A DNA stretch of 64,000 nt from Caprella mutica (GCA_947561585.1 CANNZV010000128.1:372001-436000), one strand, 5' to 3'; counted from the stretch's first letter, positions 32,480 through 44,540 are shown. Notes: generated by a model from the sequence alone, not told the origin. A program made the numbers and translations.

Positions 32480-34085
32480 CTGGCCTGGTGAAAATGACGT
32501 AAACTTTGCTATAATATGATTGGTCAGTTGATGATGACGTGTTACTTTGCTATAACACGATTGGTCAGTTGATGATGACGTGTTACTTTGCTATAACATG
32601 ATTGGTCAGTTGATGACGACGTGAAATTTGCTATAACATGATTGGTCAGTTGATGATGACGTGTTACTTTGCTATAACACGATTGGTCAGTTGATGATGA
32701 CGTGTTACTTTGCTATAACATGATTGGTCAGTTGATGATGACGTGAACTTTGCTATAACATGATTGGTCAGTTGATGATGACGTGTTACTTTGCTATAAC
32801 ATGATTGGTCAGTTAATGATGACGTGAACTTTGCTATAACATGATTGGTCAGTTGATGACGACGTGAACTATGCTATAACATGATTGGTCAGTTGATGCT
32901 GACGTCATAATTTACTATAATACGATTGGTCAGTTGAAGATGACTTGATACTTTGCTATAACACGATTGGTCAGTTGATGATGACGTGATACTTTGCTAT
33001 AACATGATTAGTCAGTTGATGCTGACGTCATACTTTGCTATAACACGATTGGTCAGTTGAAGATGACGTGATACTTTGCTATAACATGATTGGTCAGTTG
33101 ATGATGACGTAATACTTTGCTACAACACGATTGGTCAGTTGATGATGACGTAATACTTTGCTACAACACGATTGGTCAGTTGATGATGACGTACTACTTT
33201 GCTATAACATGATTGGTTAGTTGATGATGACGTACTACTTTGCTATAACATTATTGGTCAGTTGATGATGATGTGCCATTATACAATTATACATGATTGG
33301 TCAGTTGATGATGACGTGTTACTTTGCTATAACATGATTGGTCAGTTGAAGATGACGTAATACTTTGCTACAACACGATTGGTCAGTTGATGATGACGTA
33401 CTACTTTGCTATAACATGATTGGTCAGTTGATGATGACGTGTTACTTTGCTATAACACGATTGGTGAGTTGATGATGACGTCATACTTTGCTATAACATG
33501 ATTCGTCAGTTGATGATGACGTAATACTTTGCTACAAAACGATTGGTCAGTTGATGATGACGTACTACTTTGCTATAACATGATTGGTCAGTTGATGATG
33601 ATGTGCCATTATACAATTATACATGATTGGTCAGTTGATGATGACGTGTTACTTTGCTATAACATGATTGGTCAGTTGAAGATGACGTAATACTTTGCTA
33701 CAACACGATTGGTCAGTTGATGATGACGTACTACTTTGCTATAACATGATTGGTCAGTTGATGATGACGTGTTACTTTGCTATAACACGATTGGTGAGTT
33801 GATGATGACGTCATACTTTGCTATAATATGATTCGTCAGTTGATGATGACGTACTACTTTGCTATAACATGATTGGTCAGTTGATGATGACGTGTTACTT
33901 TGCTATAACACGATTGGTGAGTTGATGATGACGTCATACTTTGCTATAACATGATTCGTCAGTTGATGATGACGTACTACTTTGCTATAACATGATTGGT
34001 CAGTTGATGATGACGTGTTACTTTGCTTTAACATGATTGGTCAGTTGAAGATGACGTAATACTTTGCTATAACATGATTGGTCAA
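32480..34085. repeat. 41-bp satellite with CRE- and CCAAT-like motifs
   Basis: About 39 units of a 41-bp repeat built from TGATTGGTCAGTTGATGATG, ACGTGTTACTTTGCTATAAC and A. Each unit has ATTGG (reverse CCAAT) and TGACGT, sometimes TGACGTCAT. A diverged unit with CCATTATACAATTATACATG recurs at about 33276 and 33606, showing a higher-order repeat of about 330 bp (8 units). Confidence 0.93.
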
Positions 34086-34149
34086 TCTAACATTACCATC
34101 TGTGGTAACTTTCAAAGGTGTCTGTACTGTAAGCCTAATTTGTTGTACT

Positions 34150-34400
34150 GTGTACCCTATACTGTGTCTGTGCTACCTACTTTATCTTGTATCTTTATCT
34201 TATCTACGATAAGGAAGATAAGAGAAAGAGTGAAACGTTTCTTCTTCGTCAAATGAATTTTCTTTGCATATTTCCTCACAGGGTAAGTTTCGAGTTATCG
34301 GACAGTTCCACGTTTTCGTACATATAATAAAAAAAATATGTTTATTAATTAACTGTTACTCGGAAACCTGGAACCGCTCGTAACTTCTTACGGTTACTTC
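34150..34400. repeat. Dispersed repeat plus MITE end
   Basis: 34150-34277 matches 47345-47475 (both contain CTTTATCTTGT, TTATCTTATCTACGATAAG and AAACGTTTC). Each copy is followed by GGGTAAGTTTCG, the end of the MITE family; here that MITE runs about 34279-34400. Confidence 0.6.
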
Positions 34401-34665
34401 TCAATCATAAATAATTATCATTTAAATATAAACTGAAAGGAATAAAAAAGTTTACATTTTTCTAGGGATAACTAGACCATGATAACAGAAAATTGTATTT
34501 TTTATACATCATTTTCCCTTCAAAAATAATATTATAAATAAACAAACTATTTCATCATTATTTTCTATCAACATTTTTAATTTCAAATAAACTATTATCA
34601 ACGAGTGTGAATATGAAATGATTTTCATGACACGAATAAATATCTTTAATCTAATCCCATTTTTT

Positions 34666-34787
34666 TCTCTGTTAAATACTAACAGTCCAAAAGATGCTAT
34701 TATCTTCGCCATGTAAAGTAGCACGATGCACGGTTTTCAATAAAATAGTTTTTCCGACCTATTTTTGATGGGGTTCATACATTAGAA
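34666..34787 (+). repeat. Modular dispersed repeat, copy 3
   Basis: 5' box CTGTTAAATACTAACAGTCC and 3' box TTTTTGATGGGGTTCATACA. The core differs from all other copies. Confidence 0.65.
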
Positions 34788-35291
34788 TCTTACCAAAATG
34801 AAAATTACTCGAAGTATAGAAGCTATAAATTCCCAACTTTGTTATTTTATTTATTTCACAACCTGTCAAGCAGTGTTTACAGTCAATCTTTCTCTCTGCA
34901 ACTTCTAAATAACAAACACTAAAATATAAGAACACAACCTATGCAAGTGTCAATGTTCTGCGCAATTTGCCGATTTGCACAATCTCGAGAATACTCTGCG
35001 CGCTTTTTCAACCCCCTAAAGCCATAACTTAGATGTCCATTTAGTAGTTTGGTTCGTTGTATCCGCTAGTTTGTTGTATTGTACTTTTCATGATTGTTAA
35101 ATGACGGCCACAGATTGCAGATGGGTATGATTTGGTCGGCATTTATTTATTTGTATTCTTGTTAGTTTGTTGTATCCGCATAACTCAAATAAAATAATTA
35201 CTTCCACATCATGATTTTTTTTTTGACTGAATATATAATAATGTATTGTAGCCAAATAATAAAAAGATATTTTTTTTCTATTTACTTGATC

Positions 35292-35411
35292 TAAGTGTGT
35301 GAACACTTTCAAAATATATATTGATAACTTTATTAAATTGGCTTTGGTTATTATCTTGTAAAACAGATGAGGTCGATAGGATCTTTTCGACTGATAGTTT
35401 TTAACAGAAAA
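35292..35411 (-). repeat. Modular dispersed repeat, copy 4
   Basis: On the minus strand CTGTTAAAAACTATCAGTCG and GTGTTCACACACTTAGATC bound a unique core. Confidence 0.55.
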
Positions 35412-35970
35412 ACAAAAATACGGTTAGGTTAGAGATATTAATTTTGAAAAAGGATATATTATTTCTCAAAAATGAACAGTGGCAATAATTTATCTGGAAT
35501 ATAATATGTTCATAGCAAACTGATTGAAAACTTTTTATTTAATTTTTCGAAGGGTATCTACTCTATTTTGTAAAAAAAGTCAAATCAAATACTCATTCAA
35601 AATCATTCCTTCGGATCAAATTTAAATATAACATGTTTACACGTAGTACTGAATAGTCAATTAAACTGTTGAAAATTTTTTCAATATATCTTGCAGATTT
35701 CGGCACTACAAATTAAAAAATAATAATTTACTATATTCTAGTTTGATATCAAATTGTAGGTACAATGAAATTTGATGACATTCAATTTCTTATTCATTAT
35801 GTTGCTGTAAAAATGATCTTTTTTTCAACTATATTATAATTGTAGAAGTGAAAAAAATCATGCATACAAAACGTAGCTGGTATTAAAATGGTGTTTAAAT
35901 TTGATTTATAATTTATTTAGCCTTCAGTAAAATTTGACGGATTAGCTTCAATAAACGCAAGTGGTGGCTG

Positions 35971-36825
35971 TATAGGGGTGGTTAAGCCACTGTAGTTTTA
36001 GTTTGGTGGTAGGTAGGTTAAATAAATTTATATAGAACGATTACTATATTTAGAATAGATATAAATGAAAAGAGATTAAATGTGTGAGTGGTAGAGTCAC
36101 AGCCTGTAATATGAACAGGAATTAATGATTAATTAAGGACTACATACTATTAATCAATAATATATAAACAAAAGATAATGCAAACTACCTACATAAAATT
36201 ACATTAAATACAAAAAGGAATTAAACAACATTTTTATACTTAATTTAAACATGATAAACTAAAAGAAGACAACAACTTACCGAGAGATTTCCGGCTGTAG
36301 CTCTATGTAATGAGTGATTAGAAATGATTTGGCTCAATTGCATCACAGCCTTTTATATGAATGCTTGACAAACAACTTAGCGCATGCGCAATAACACAAG
36401 TTTATAACTACCTATTTATAAAACTGGCACTAGTTAATACAAGGAATTAAGAATTAAAATTATATAAATCATGATAAAAAAGAAAAGAACCTAATTACAA
36501 AATATAAAGTTTGAACATAAGTTAGTTAAGGAGATACAATATATTTAAGGTTTGCTCCAGAAGGAACTTACTAGAACATTCTAGAGCAAATTCCTGAACA
36601 TTATTGACTCAATAAATATTTGTAACAAAATGATAAATTATAGTGAAATGATAAAGTTGAATTAATTGGGTATGTTTAAACTATTTAGGAAAATTAATTT
36701 ATAACAAAAAAGACAAATTTAGCTACCTAATATTAAGAAATGAAAAATGATAATTATTTAGAAGTCTAAGATTAAATATGAGAATGAATGAGAAACCTAT
36801 TTTGATAGTGATCATGCATCACTAC
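35971..36825 (-). repeat. LTR, longer copy (855 bp)
   Basis: 3' LTR in the minus orientation. It includes the ~150-bp segment missing from the other copy. Confidence 0.75.
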
Positions 36826-39073
36826 GATACCCCACCACCCGTAGATCTGAAGAGATCATAACAATTAAACAGTCATCAAAAGATTCAAAAATTAGTTTTA
36901 GAGTTAGATTGTAGTAACCTCAACGTTCATAAAAAATAATTCAACTGTAGGCTCTATGGGTTGGCGAGTGAAAAGAAAACTCTAAGAGTGATCTACAGAG
37001 AATGATTGATGAAATAAACAATGAAAGAAATGCTAAATAATTGTTTAACGTGAAAAGTAAGAAATAAGGTCAATTGGTGTGAGACCAAATATATCTGTGG
37101 GTTAAGCAACGTTAAACAATTGTTGAAGAGTTAGTTGAGATTAGCGAAAATGAATTATCGCATGAAGAAGTTTCTTATAATTGACACAAGAGAATCCAGA
37201 TCATGTGGTTTGAACGATAAAAATATAATTATCGGCGATGCATGAAAACTCCTATGAGATTTAAAGTCAATTATTAGAAGAGAAAATTAGAATAACGAAG
37301 GTGAATTATCGTATTCAATTGGAAGAAGAGACAAAAGGAATACGAAGGTGAATTATCGCAACCAATTGGAAGAAGAGACAAAAGGAATACGAAGATGAAT
37401 TATCGCAACCAATTTGAAATGAAGGCGAGTTGATAATCGTGTGATAACCATTATAAAAGAAATTTTGGGACCAAATATTGGTTTAAATGAGACATAATAG
37501 ACTCAGTTTGGTTAACCAAAATTATCTGTTTAATATAGCTATCTGATTATAAGTTAAGGTTCTAGTGATAGACTAATGGGTGGTAAAAGTGATGTAGGAT
37601 GCATGCTTAAATTAACTATTTACTATTAAGAATAACCAATACAAATAATATTGACATTTGTTATGATTTAGTACGAATGAAAAAAATGACTTACAAAACT
37701 AAACCTACATGAACAATACCTTACAATAATTTATTATAATCCATTACAATGAAGGACTTCGAAAAAGAAAGAAAACAAGAAACATTATAGCGAAAATAGA
37801 AGATGAAGAGTAGGAACGAGATTTGAGTTTAAATGACATAGGAGTAATTTAACTAATTTAGTTTAGAGAGTATGCAAATTTAGTTAAGAGAGTTTGGCAA
37901 AAATTAAAGTTAATAATGGCAGTAATACGTGGTTTGTTTGATAACCAAGCTTTGCATATCATTAGTGATGAAAACGTGGTAGCAATTGGATTCAGTTAGT
38001 TGGTTGAAAAAGTTAATCATCCTGTATCAGGTGGAAAATCACGCACAGTTGAGAGATGAATGGGAAGCTGAATTAGCATTTCGCCACCCATGATTGGAAT
38101 GTTCTACTTTAGATTAAAAATAGGAAAGCTTCGAATGAAATATAAAATTTAGCAAAGAATTTGAAAAAGATGTACGGAAAATTAGTTAAGAAAATATTTG
38201 TGAATAGAAAATATAAATCTCGCTAATGGATTATAAAATATGAACATATACTAAATTGAAATCGAAAAATTCTACCTAGCTAAAAATTATTGACAATGGA
38301 CGAAGAATTTAAATACAGGCAAATTTTAAATACAGGCAAGGTACCTAAAATGTGTTTAATCTAGAAATTTAAAGCTACCTATTTAATAAATTTCATTTAA
38401 ATGATTAAGGATTCCTACTAAAATTAGAAATTCTCACGTAACTGTTGATTTAAGAGGTCTCGGTACTACAACAGGACAAGAAACTGAGAGTAGCTTAGGT
38501 AGCTTCTTTGCAGCAGTTGTAGGTAGGTACAGGAGTTATGCACCTGACAGTATTGTACAGTCGTATACAGTAGAGTCTGTACACCAAGCAGCAGTGGTTA
38601 AGGGGGGGGGGGTGGCAGTAGATGAGGTTCACGAAGAGACGCTCTAGCAGCACTCAGCTAGTAGATGGTTGCAGGACATCAGCTAGTTGTAGTTTGTAAG
38701 TGTGCCTAACTACCTATATTATTTAATTTAATTTTTAACGTTAGGTAAAGAAAAACTAATAAATATCTCAAGAAAGTGAGGAAAAAACTGAGTATTTCGA
38801 TTAGAGGGTCACCAATTTAGTGGTAGGTGCCTATAGTTATTAAGTAGTTTAGTTTAGGTAGGTTTAAATAAGAGTTTAGTAGGTTTCAGAGTGTTCAGCC
38901 TAACTCCGGATTGGTCACCAATTTATAGGTAAGTGCCTGTAGTTAAGTAGTTTAGTTTAGTTAATTTTATAATCGGATTTAGTTTGAGTTGAGTAAATAG
39001 GTTTAAAAAAATTAACGTTTTTGTTTTAGTAGCTTCTGGAGTATTCAATGTCACTCCGAGTTGGTCACCAATT
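36826..39073 (-). other. Internal region of the non-coding LTR element
   Basis: No coding capacity. It contains a ~47-bp tandem repeat (about 37290-37430, AAGGTGAATTATCGCAACCA), an 11-base G run (38602-38612), and three partial copies of a GGTCACCAATTTATAGG block (about 38807, 38915 and 39063) whose last copy forms the LTR edge. Confidence 0.6.
39053..39070 (-). promoter_or_regulatory. Candidate primer-binding site
   Basis: Minus-strand TGGTGACCAACTCGGAGT lies three bases inside the right LTR. Its first eight bases fit the tRNA-Trp 3' end; the remainder does not fit well, so the primer is uncertain. Confidence 0.35.
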
Positions 39074-39771
39074 TATAGGGGTGGTTAAGCCACCGTTCTA
39101 TAATAGTTTAGTTTTAGTTTGGTGGTAGGTAGGTTAAATAAATTTATATAGAACGAATACTATATTTAGAATAGATATAAATGAAATGAGATTAAATGTG
39201 TGAGTGGTAGAGTCACAGCCTGTAATATGAACAGGAATTACAGATTAATTAGGGACTACATATTATTAATCAATAATATATAAACAAAAGATAATGCAAC
39301 CTACCTACATAAAATTACATTAAATACAAAAAGGAATTAAACAACATTTTTATACTTAATTTAAACATAATAAACTAAAAGAAGACAACAACTTACCGAG
39401 AGATTTCCTGCTGTAGCTCTACGTAATGAGTGATTAAAAATGATTTGGCTCAATTGAATCACAGCCTTTTATATGAATGCTTGACAAACAACTTAGCGCA
39501 TGCGCAATAACACAAGTTTATAACTACCTATTTATAAAACTGGCACTAGTTAATACAAGGAATTAAGAATTAAAATTATATAAATCATGATAAATAAAAA
39601 GAAAAGAACCTAATCACAAAATAAATTGAATTAATTAATTATTTTATAACAAAAAAGACAAATTTAGCTACCTAATATTGAGAAATGAAAAATGAGAATT
39701 ATTTAGAAGTCTAAGATTAAATATGAGAATGAATGAGAAACCTATTTTGATAGTGATCATGCATCACTACA
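39074..39771 (-). repeat. LTR, shorter copy (about 698 bp)
   Basis: 5' LTR in the minus orientation, beginning TGTAGTGATGCATG on that strand. It has an internal deletion relative to its partner. Confidence 0.75.
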
Positions 39772-41262
39772 GCTCCATAGAATGAATTTTTCATCAACAG
39801 TTATAACTGCTGAATATATGTGTTATTCTCATCTAACTAGTTTTTATGCAACTGCAATTATCTATTACATATATTGTAACGGTTCAGGGACTTTTGCCAG
39901 GCGGATTTTTGCCCAGCGAAATGATCCCCGTGGATTATATATTTCTATTTTTAAATTGGTAAATTGTAAATTAAAAGTTTAAAATGTGGAAACTAATCTA
40001 AAGTCGGTAATACTTTAGAAGGGTAACTAATTTATAATAGATATAAATTATTCTTTTTTAGCATTCATCAGTTAATCAATGAAATATATTAGCTCATATG
40101 ATTAATTAAAAATTGGTTCAAAATCATTCCAGAATGCTGAAATAAGAGTCTATTCGATTTTTTTTATTTTTGCATGGTATTTAGAACGGTTCTAGGAAAA
40201 TTGCTCGGAAACAATTGTTCGAAAAGCAATTGCTCAAATGAATAATTGCTCGAATGAACAATTGTTCGAATTATCAAATTGCTCGAATGAACAAAATTGC
40301 TCGAGTTATAAAATTGCACAGTTTTCGATTTTATAAAAGTCAGTTATTCATGAAGTGGAGCTGCACCTAACAATCCTTGTTTCTTAGAACAAATATTGTT
40401 ATGATTTAAAAATTTCAAATCGTTTAATTTTTTCGATATAAACCATATTTTCAATATTTGTTAAATACTATCAGTGCAAAAGAGTCTAGTATCTTCGTTC
40501 AATACGTGGATTTGATTTTCTTATTTTCCGGGATTTTCAACGTTTTTATATAATTTTAAGTGTTTAAACACTTAAAACATTAGAAAATTGGAATATAAAT
40601 TTAGTGCATGTCATCAATTTTTAGTTATTTATTCTAATTACACAACCAATTGCGTTCTTTTACATTAAACAAAAATTTAAATTTAAGTTTTTGTTGATTT
40701 CCTTTCCAAAAAAATTTCACTCAGACAAGTAACATTTTTTAATTTGTATATCCTCCATTTCTGCCACAGATTTTGTATAGTCAGTGTTAGGAGATCTGTA
40801 GGCTGTAAATTGAACAATTAATTGTTGACGAAATTATCACATGGAGAAAAAACCTCAACAATTTACACTAAATCTTATTATGCATAAATATGTAAACACC
40901 AAACCCCTCGCTTCTTATTTTAACAATTGGCAATTATCCAATCCTATAAGTTCAGCAACAGATTATTATTCAGCTCTGATATTTCAATCAAAAACAGTTG
41001 AATCACCTGCTGTGGAATGTTTAAGTAAGTGTTAATTGTAATACAGGGATTGTTAATCACTATTCAAGTCTGGGTAAAATCTCATTTAAAATGTATTAGA
41101 TCCTTCATAGACTCAAGTCAAATAGTAGAAGAAGAATGAACTCAATTAAAGTTTTGATCTTGCGTTTATTTTTCCAATAGGATCTTTTGGACGATTAATA
41201 TTTAATGTAAAAATGGAAATGTCAATAGTTTGACAATATTGATTTCACTTGGAGTAACTAAT
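39772..41262. other. Non-coding spacer
   Basis: Frames of 64-66 codons here (39782, 40841) have no recognisable domain. A degenerate inverted/tandem AATTGCTCGAATGAACAATT-type repeat lies at about 40195-40325. Confidence 0.45.
40450..40575 (+). repeat. Modular dispersed repeat, copy 5 (degenerate)
   Basis: 5' box TTGTTAAATACTATCAGTGC is clear. The 3' box has decayed to a GTGTTTAAACACTTA palindrome. Confidence 0.5.
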
Positions 41263-41335
41263 GCAGTGTTTCTTAACTTTATTTGAGGTACCGAACCCCA
41301 ATGGTTCCATTCATGGATTCTTCGAACCTTTCGTA
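41263..41335 (+). mobile_element. hAT-type transposon end (fragment)
   Basis: CAGTGTTTCTTAACTTTATT followed by GAGGTACCGAACCCC resembles the terminal inverted repeat of hAT elements (CAGTGGTTCTCAA-type followed by GGAACCCC). The partner end and an 8-bp duplication were not found, so this is an isolated end. Confidence 0.45.
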
Positions 41336-41907
41336 CTTGGAAAAACAAAATGTACTCTTTTTTGTAACAATTCAAAACAATGTTTGTAAAAGGTATTTCA
41401 GAATACTTGCAACTTCTGTTAAAGCTATTATTAATATTATTCTTTACAAATTTGCAAAAAGGAAACCATAATATTGAATGATTAGAAATCAGAAAAATTC
41501 AATATGCCCTTGAACAAAGGGGCAATAAGTTTTTGCTTCACTACTTAATAGGAGACGATGTTCCACTTCAACAATTAAGTTGAATTAACCATATAACAGC
41601 CTATTTCATTCATGGGTTTGCAAATTTCAAGCCATATGATAAGTCAACAGCATCAACTTGAAAGCAGGCCTCCTCATATCTGCCAGAAAACTGACTGTAT
41701 TGTGAATGTGGTGGGAGATGTGTAAGTAAGAGTCTAAAACATTTCATCAGAAGACGAAGCCAAGAGCTGGGCATTTCGCGTTCATCATTGCAAATAATCT
41801 GTTCAAGGATCTTCCTCTTTGCCTATGAAGGATTCTGATCAAGTATAATTTCACTCTAGCTTTGTGATGGAACCTTACTTCCTTGATTCAATGACGAAGA
41901 AATAGCA
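41336..41907. other. Unassigned, possibly interior of the hAT fragment
   Basis: No open frame over about 60 codons. Possibly decayed transposon interior. Confidence 0.3.
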
Positions 41908-41924
41908 ATAAAAATGGGTTCTAG

Positions 41925-42185
41925 GTATATTCCACCCCAGTATATTCCACCAGGGTAAGTTCCAGCCCAGGTATATTCCACCCCGGTATATTCCACCCGG
42001 GTATATTCCACCCCGGTATATTCCATCTCAGGTATGGTCCACTCCATTAAATTCCACCCCGGTATATTCCACCCCAGGTATATTCCACCCTGGTATATTC
42101 CATCTCAGGTATAGTCCACTCCATTAAATTCCACCCCGGTATATTCCGCCCCAAGTATATTCCACCCCGGTATATTCCACCCCAG
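41925..42185 (-). repeat. 15-bp array, left end of Foldback-like copy 1
   Basis: GGTATATTCCACCCC units with variable spacing, including a duplicated TATTCCATCTCAGGTATRGT block. Confidence 0.85.
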
Positions 42186-42792
42186 TGACAATGATCAATA
42201 AGGTGACAATAAAAAGTCAAAGATTTTATTTTCAGATGGCCATTTGTTAAATACTTGGTACCTATGAAGAAATAACTATACGATATCCTGAGACTATTGG
42301 ACCGTATTTAGAAGTAACTCAAGTTAATTTTTGAAGCTTTATCCTAATGGACAAAAATACAAATATTCGTATATTTTGGTATTTCTTTTTATGTTTAAAT
42401 GTTGATCAAGTTAATTTTAAAACAACTTTAACATGCATGAAATTGCAGTATAAGCTCTTATAACAATAGGTGGGAGAGGTGTAGAGGGGGTCGACTGGCT
42501 GAGACAACCCATTCAATGTTTTTTTTTTGCTTATAAGTTGCTCTTTTGGATTTTAGGACAAAAACTCTCGTAGTCAAAGCCTCTCCATGTAAAAAAGGCA
42601 ATGATACCCTCAGTTTAAATCCCTGTGCAGTAATCCTCCTCATCCCTCACAAAAACCGGGCAAAAATCATTTGAAAGGTGCAGAAAAAAGTTGTCGGTCA
42701 AAAATCATCTTACTCCAAATTTTACCTGAAGTCAAAATACCGAATTTGAAATCAATAAAAATATCAAAAAGTACTATATGACATCATCTTAA

Positions 42793-43627
42793 GGGGGCCA
42801 ACTCACTTTCCAAAAAACTTTTTCATTTGTTGACCAATTGTTCTGAAATTTCAAATGTTTAATGTAACTTAGCAAACAATTCACATTTTATTCATGTAAA
42901 TTTTTCGCTTTTGACTTGGTATCCGAAAAAAAGTAGTTTTTCAATTTTTTTATACATTTTTTGTATGCATTTCAAATGACGAGAAGTGTATAAGTGTATA
43001 TGCTAGAAAAAAAAAAAAAGTTTTAGAATCCTTGGAACATTTCTAACAAATCTATAGAGGGCTTTTTTATTTTTCCTTCCCGTTTTTTTTATAACCATTT
43101 TGGATGACTAACTAATATGTTCAAAATACGCCTAAATTTTCGGTTTTGAACTGTGATAAAAGAAAAACTATAATGAAAATTGACAAAGCCCTCTATGGAT
43201 TTGTTAGAAATTTTCCAAGGATTCTAAAACTGACTTTGGTTTTCTTGTAGCGTGAAAAAAAATAATTATTAACTTCTCATCTTTTTTTAGGTGGATATAC
43301 TCATTTTACAGCAGAGCCCAAAACTTATATATTTGATCGAAATGTAGATAAGTAAATAATACCCAAAATCGTAAATTCCCCTTTCCCCCTTTGGGCCCTG
43401 CAATGGGTGGGTTGTAGTGCCTCTAACCCTCAAGAAAAATGAAACGTACAAGTACACTGCCTAGCATTCTTTTTGTAATTAAAAAAATCATGATCCCTTT
43501 GGGCTCTCCTGGGGGAGGTTCTAGTGCTCGTACCTTCACAAAATTTGGGACAAGAAAGCCCACTACCTAAAGAGTCTTTTTCAGTAAAAATATAATTGTC
43601 TTCACCATAATCGATGGGTTGACCCTC
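42793..43627. mobile_element. TTAA-flanked insertion inside Foldback-like copy 1
   Basis: 835 bp bounded by GGGGGCCAACTCAC and, reversed, GAGGGTCAACCCAT, with TTAA at 42789-42792 and 43628-43631. The homologous Foldback-like copy lacks the whole segment at about 54650-54665. TTAA duplication with G-rich short ends points to piggyBac- or Kolobok-type MITEs. It contains an internal inverted repeat (43020-43063 / 43188-43230) of about 43 bp per arm. Confidence 0.75.
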
Positions 43628-43876
43628 TTAAAGTTAATATCGCTGTTGTGTTGGCGATAGTGGAGAAAATCAGCTTGCGTTTAAAAATCAAAGTACCTTA
43701 ACAGATAAAAAGCGTTCACACAACCTTTCTTTCTGTTGTTCTATCATAGTGAAAAATATACAGCTTCTGAACACAACAAAAGGTTTAATTTACTACAAAG
43801 AAGATGAAAGTTACCTAATATTATATAAAATATTAATAAATGAATAATATCACTAAATAACAAACCAAACTTGTAA

Positions 43877-43940
43877 AGTGGGGTGGAATTTACCGGTGTG
43901 GAATATACCTAGGGTGGAATATACCGGGGTGAAATATACC
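43877..43940 (+). repeat. 15-bp array, right end of Foldback-like copy 1
   Basis: About four GGGGTGGAATATACC-type units, inverted relative to the left array. Confidence 0.85.
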
Positions 43941-43989
43941 GGTCACCATAAAAATGAGTTCTGGGTAGCATAATTCCTTGATTTGATGT

Positions 43990-44275
43990 CTTAGAGGCCC
44001 TTGCACTATGTGAAATGTACGGCATGGGAAATAGGAAGAAACTTACATACAAGAATTGATGAACATATAAAAGATATTAAGATTAGAAAAGAGAATAGCC
44101 AGGTTTAGACACTGGACATACCTTCAAATTTACTGACACGAAAGTTCTACAACAAAATCAAAATGTTTGGCACCGTAGAAGATTAGAATCATTTTATACA
44201 CTGCATCATCAAAATTCAATCAATAGAGCGTATGATGTAACACCCTCATTAATTCCTATAATTAATAAATGCAAA
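43990..44275 (+). pseudogene. Remnant of a GIY-YIG-type endonuclease domain, Penelope-like
   Basis: Short conceptual pieces read LHTRIDEHIKDIK (from about 44039) and later RLESFYTLHHQNSINRAYD (from about 44183). These resemble the C-terminal GIY-YIG endonuclease of Penelope-like retroelements, where a GR..xTRxxEHxxDI motif is followed by a conserved E and an N-terminated helix. Stops and frame changes separate the pieces, and the upstream part (around 44010) is out of frame. I infer a decayed fragment. A GIY-YIG domain from another selfish element is also possible. Confidence 0.4.
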
Positions 44276-44439
44276 TACTGATTTCTCAAACATAGAAACA
44301 CTTAAGATCAACATGAAACTCTGAACCAATATAGAATAAATTGAAAAAGGATAATGTGTGAACTTGCAGATCTTAGAGCTGGAAATAAAACATTAATAAT
44401 CAAATATATTATAAATGAATTTGATAGAAATTGGTACAT

Positions 44440-44540
44440 AACTATAGAGGTTGTTCGTTTTCAATCGCGCCTCTATAGTGTGAAGGAAATAGATACATAG
44501 ATATAGAGGTTGACCGTTTTTTATCGCGGCTCTATAATAG
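44440..44540. repeat. Two adjacent imperfect palindromes
   Basis: CTATAGAGGTTGTTCGTTTT...CCTCTATAG at about 44442-44480 and a similar ATAGAGGTTGACCG...GGCTCTATAAT at about 44498-44538. They could be the two ends of a very short transposon. Confidence 0.5.

Larger units (their letters stand above)
34401..35970. other. Non-coding spacer with two modular repeats
   Basis: No gene seen. Frames of 71 codons at 34509-34724 and 35097-35312 (minus) are not convincing. The modular dispersed repeat occurs twice here and is listed separately. Confidence 0.45.
35971..39771 (-). mobile_element. Non-coding LTR element (LARD-like)
   Basis: Two direct repeats, 35971-36825 and 39074-39771, run from TATAGGGGTGGTTAAGCC to CATGCATCACTAC and enclose about 2.2 kb without an open frame over about 60 codons. 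Minus-strand orientation is supported by a purine-rich tract (GGGTGGTGGGGTAT) next to the left LTR and a candidate primer site three bases inside the right LTR. The repeats differ by several substitutions and a deletion of about 150 bp in the right copy, so the element is older than the one at 16899. The host enzymes that would mobilise it are not in the window. No clear target duplication was found. Confidence 0.72.
41917..43947 (-). mobile_element. Foldback-like element, copy 1
   Basis: Both ends are arrays of a 15-bp unit (CGGGGTGGAATATAC or its reverse): 41925-42185 on the left and 43877-43940 on the right, in inverted orientation. Termini read GGTTCTAGGTATATTCC (left) and, reversed, GGTGACCGGTATATTTCA (right). 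A perfect 9-bp duplication ATAAAAATG flanks it (41908-41916, 43948-43956). Terminal inverted repeats made of short tandem repeats plus a 9-bp duplication are the signature of Foldback elements (MULE-related). The interior is homologous to the copy at 54342-55816 in reverse and is interrupted by a second transposon (42793-43627). No transposase is seen. Confidence 0.8.

Noticed and set aside
34074..34256. 60-codon Cys-containing frame after the 41-bp satellite
   Set aside because: It starts inside the satellite and continues into a dispersed repeat that is not open at its other copy (47345-47475).
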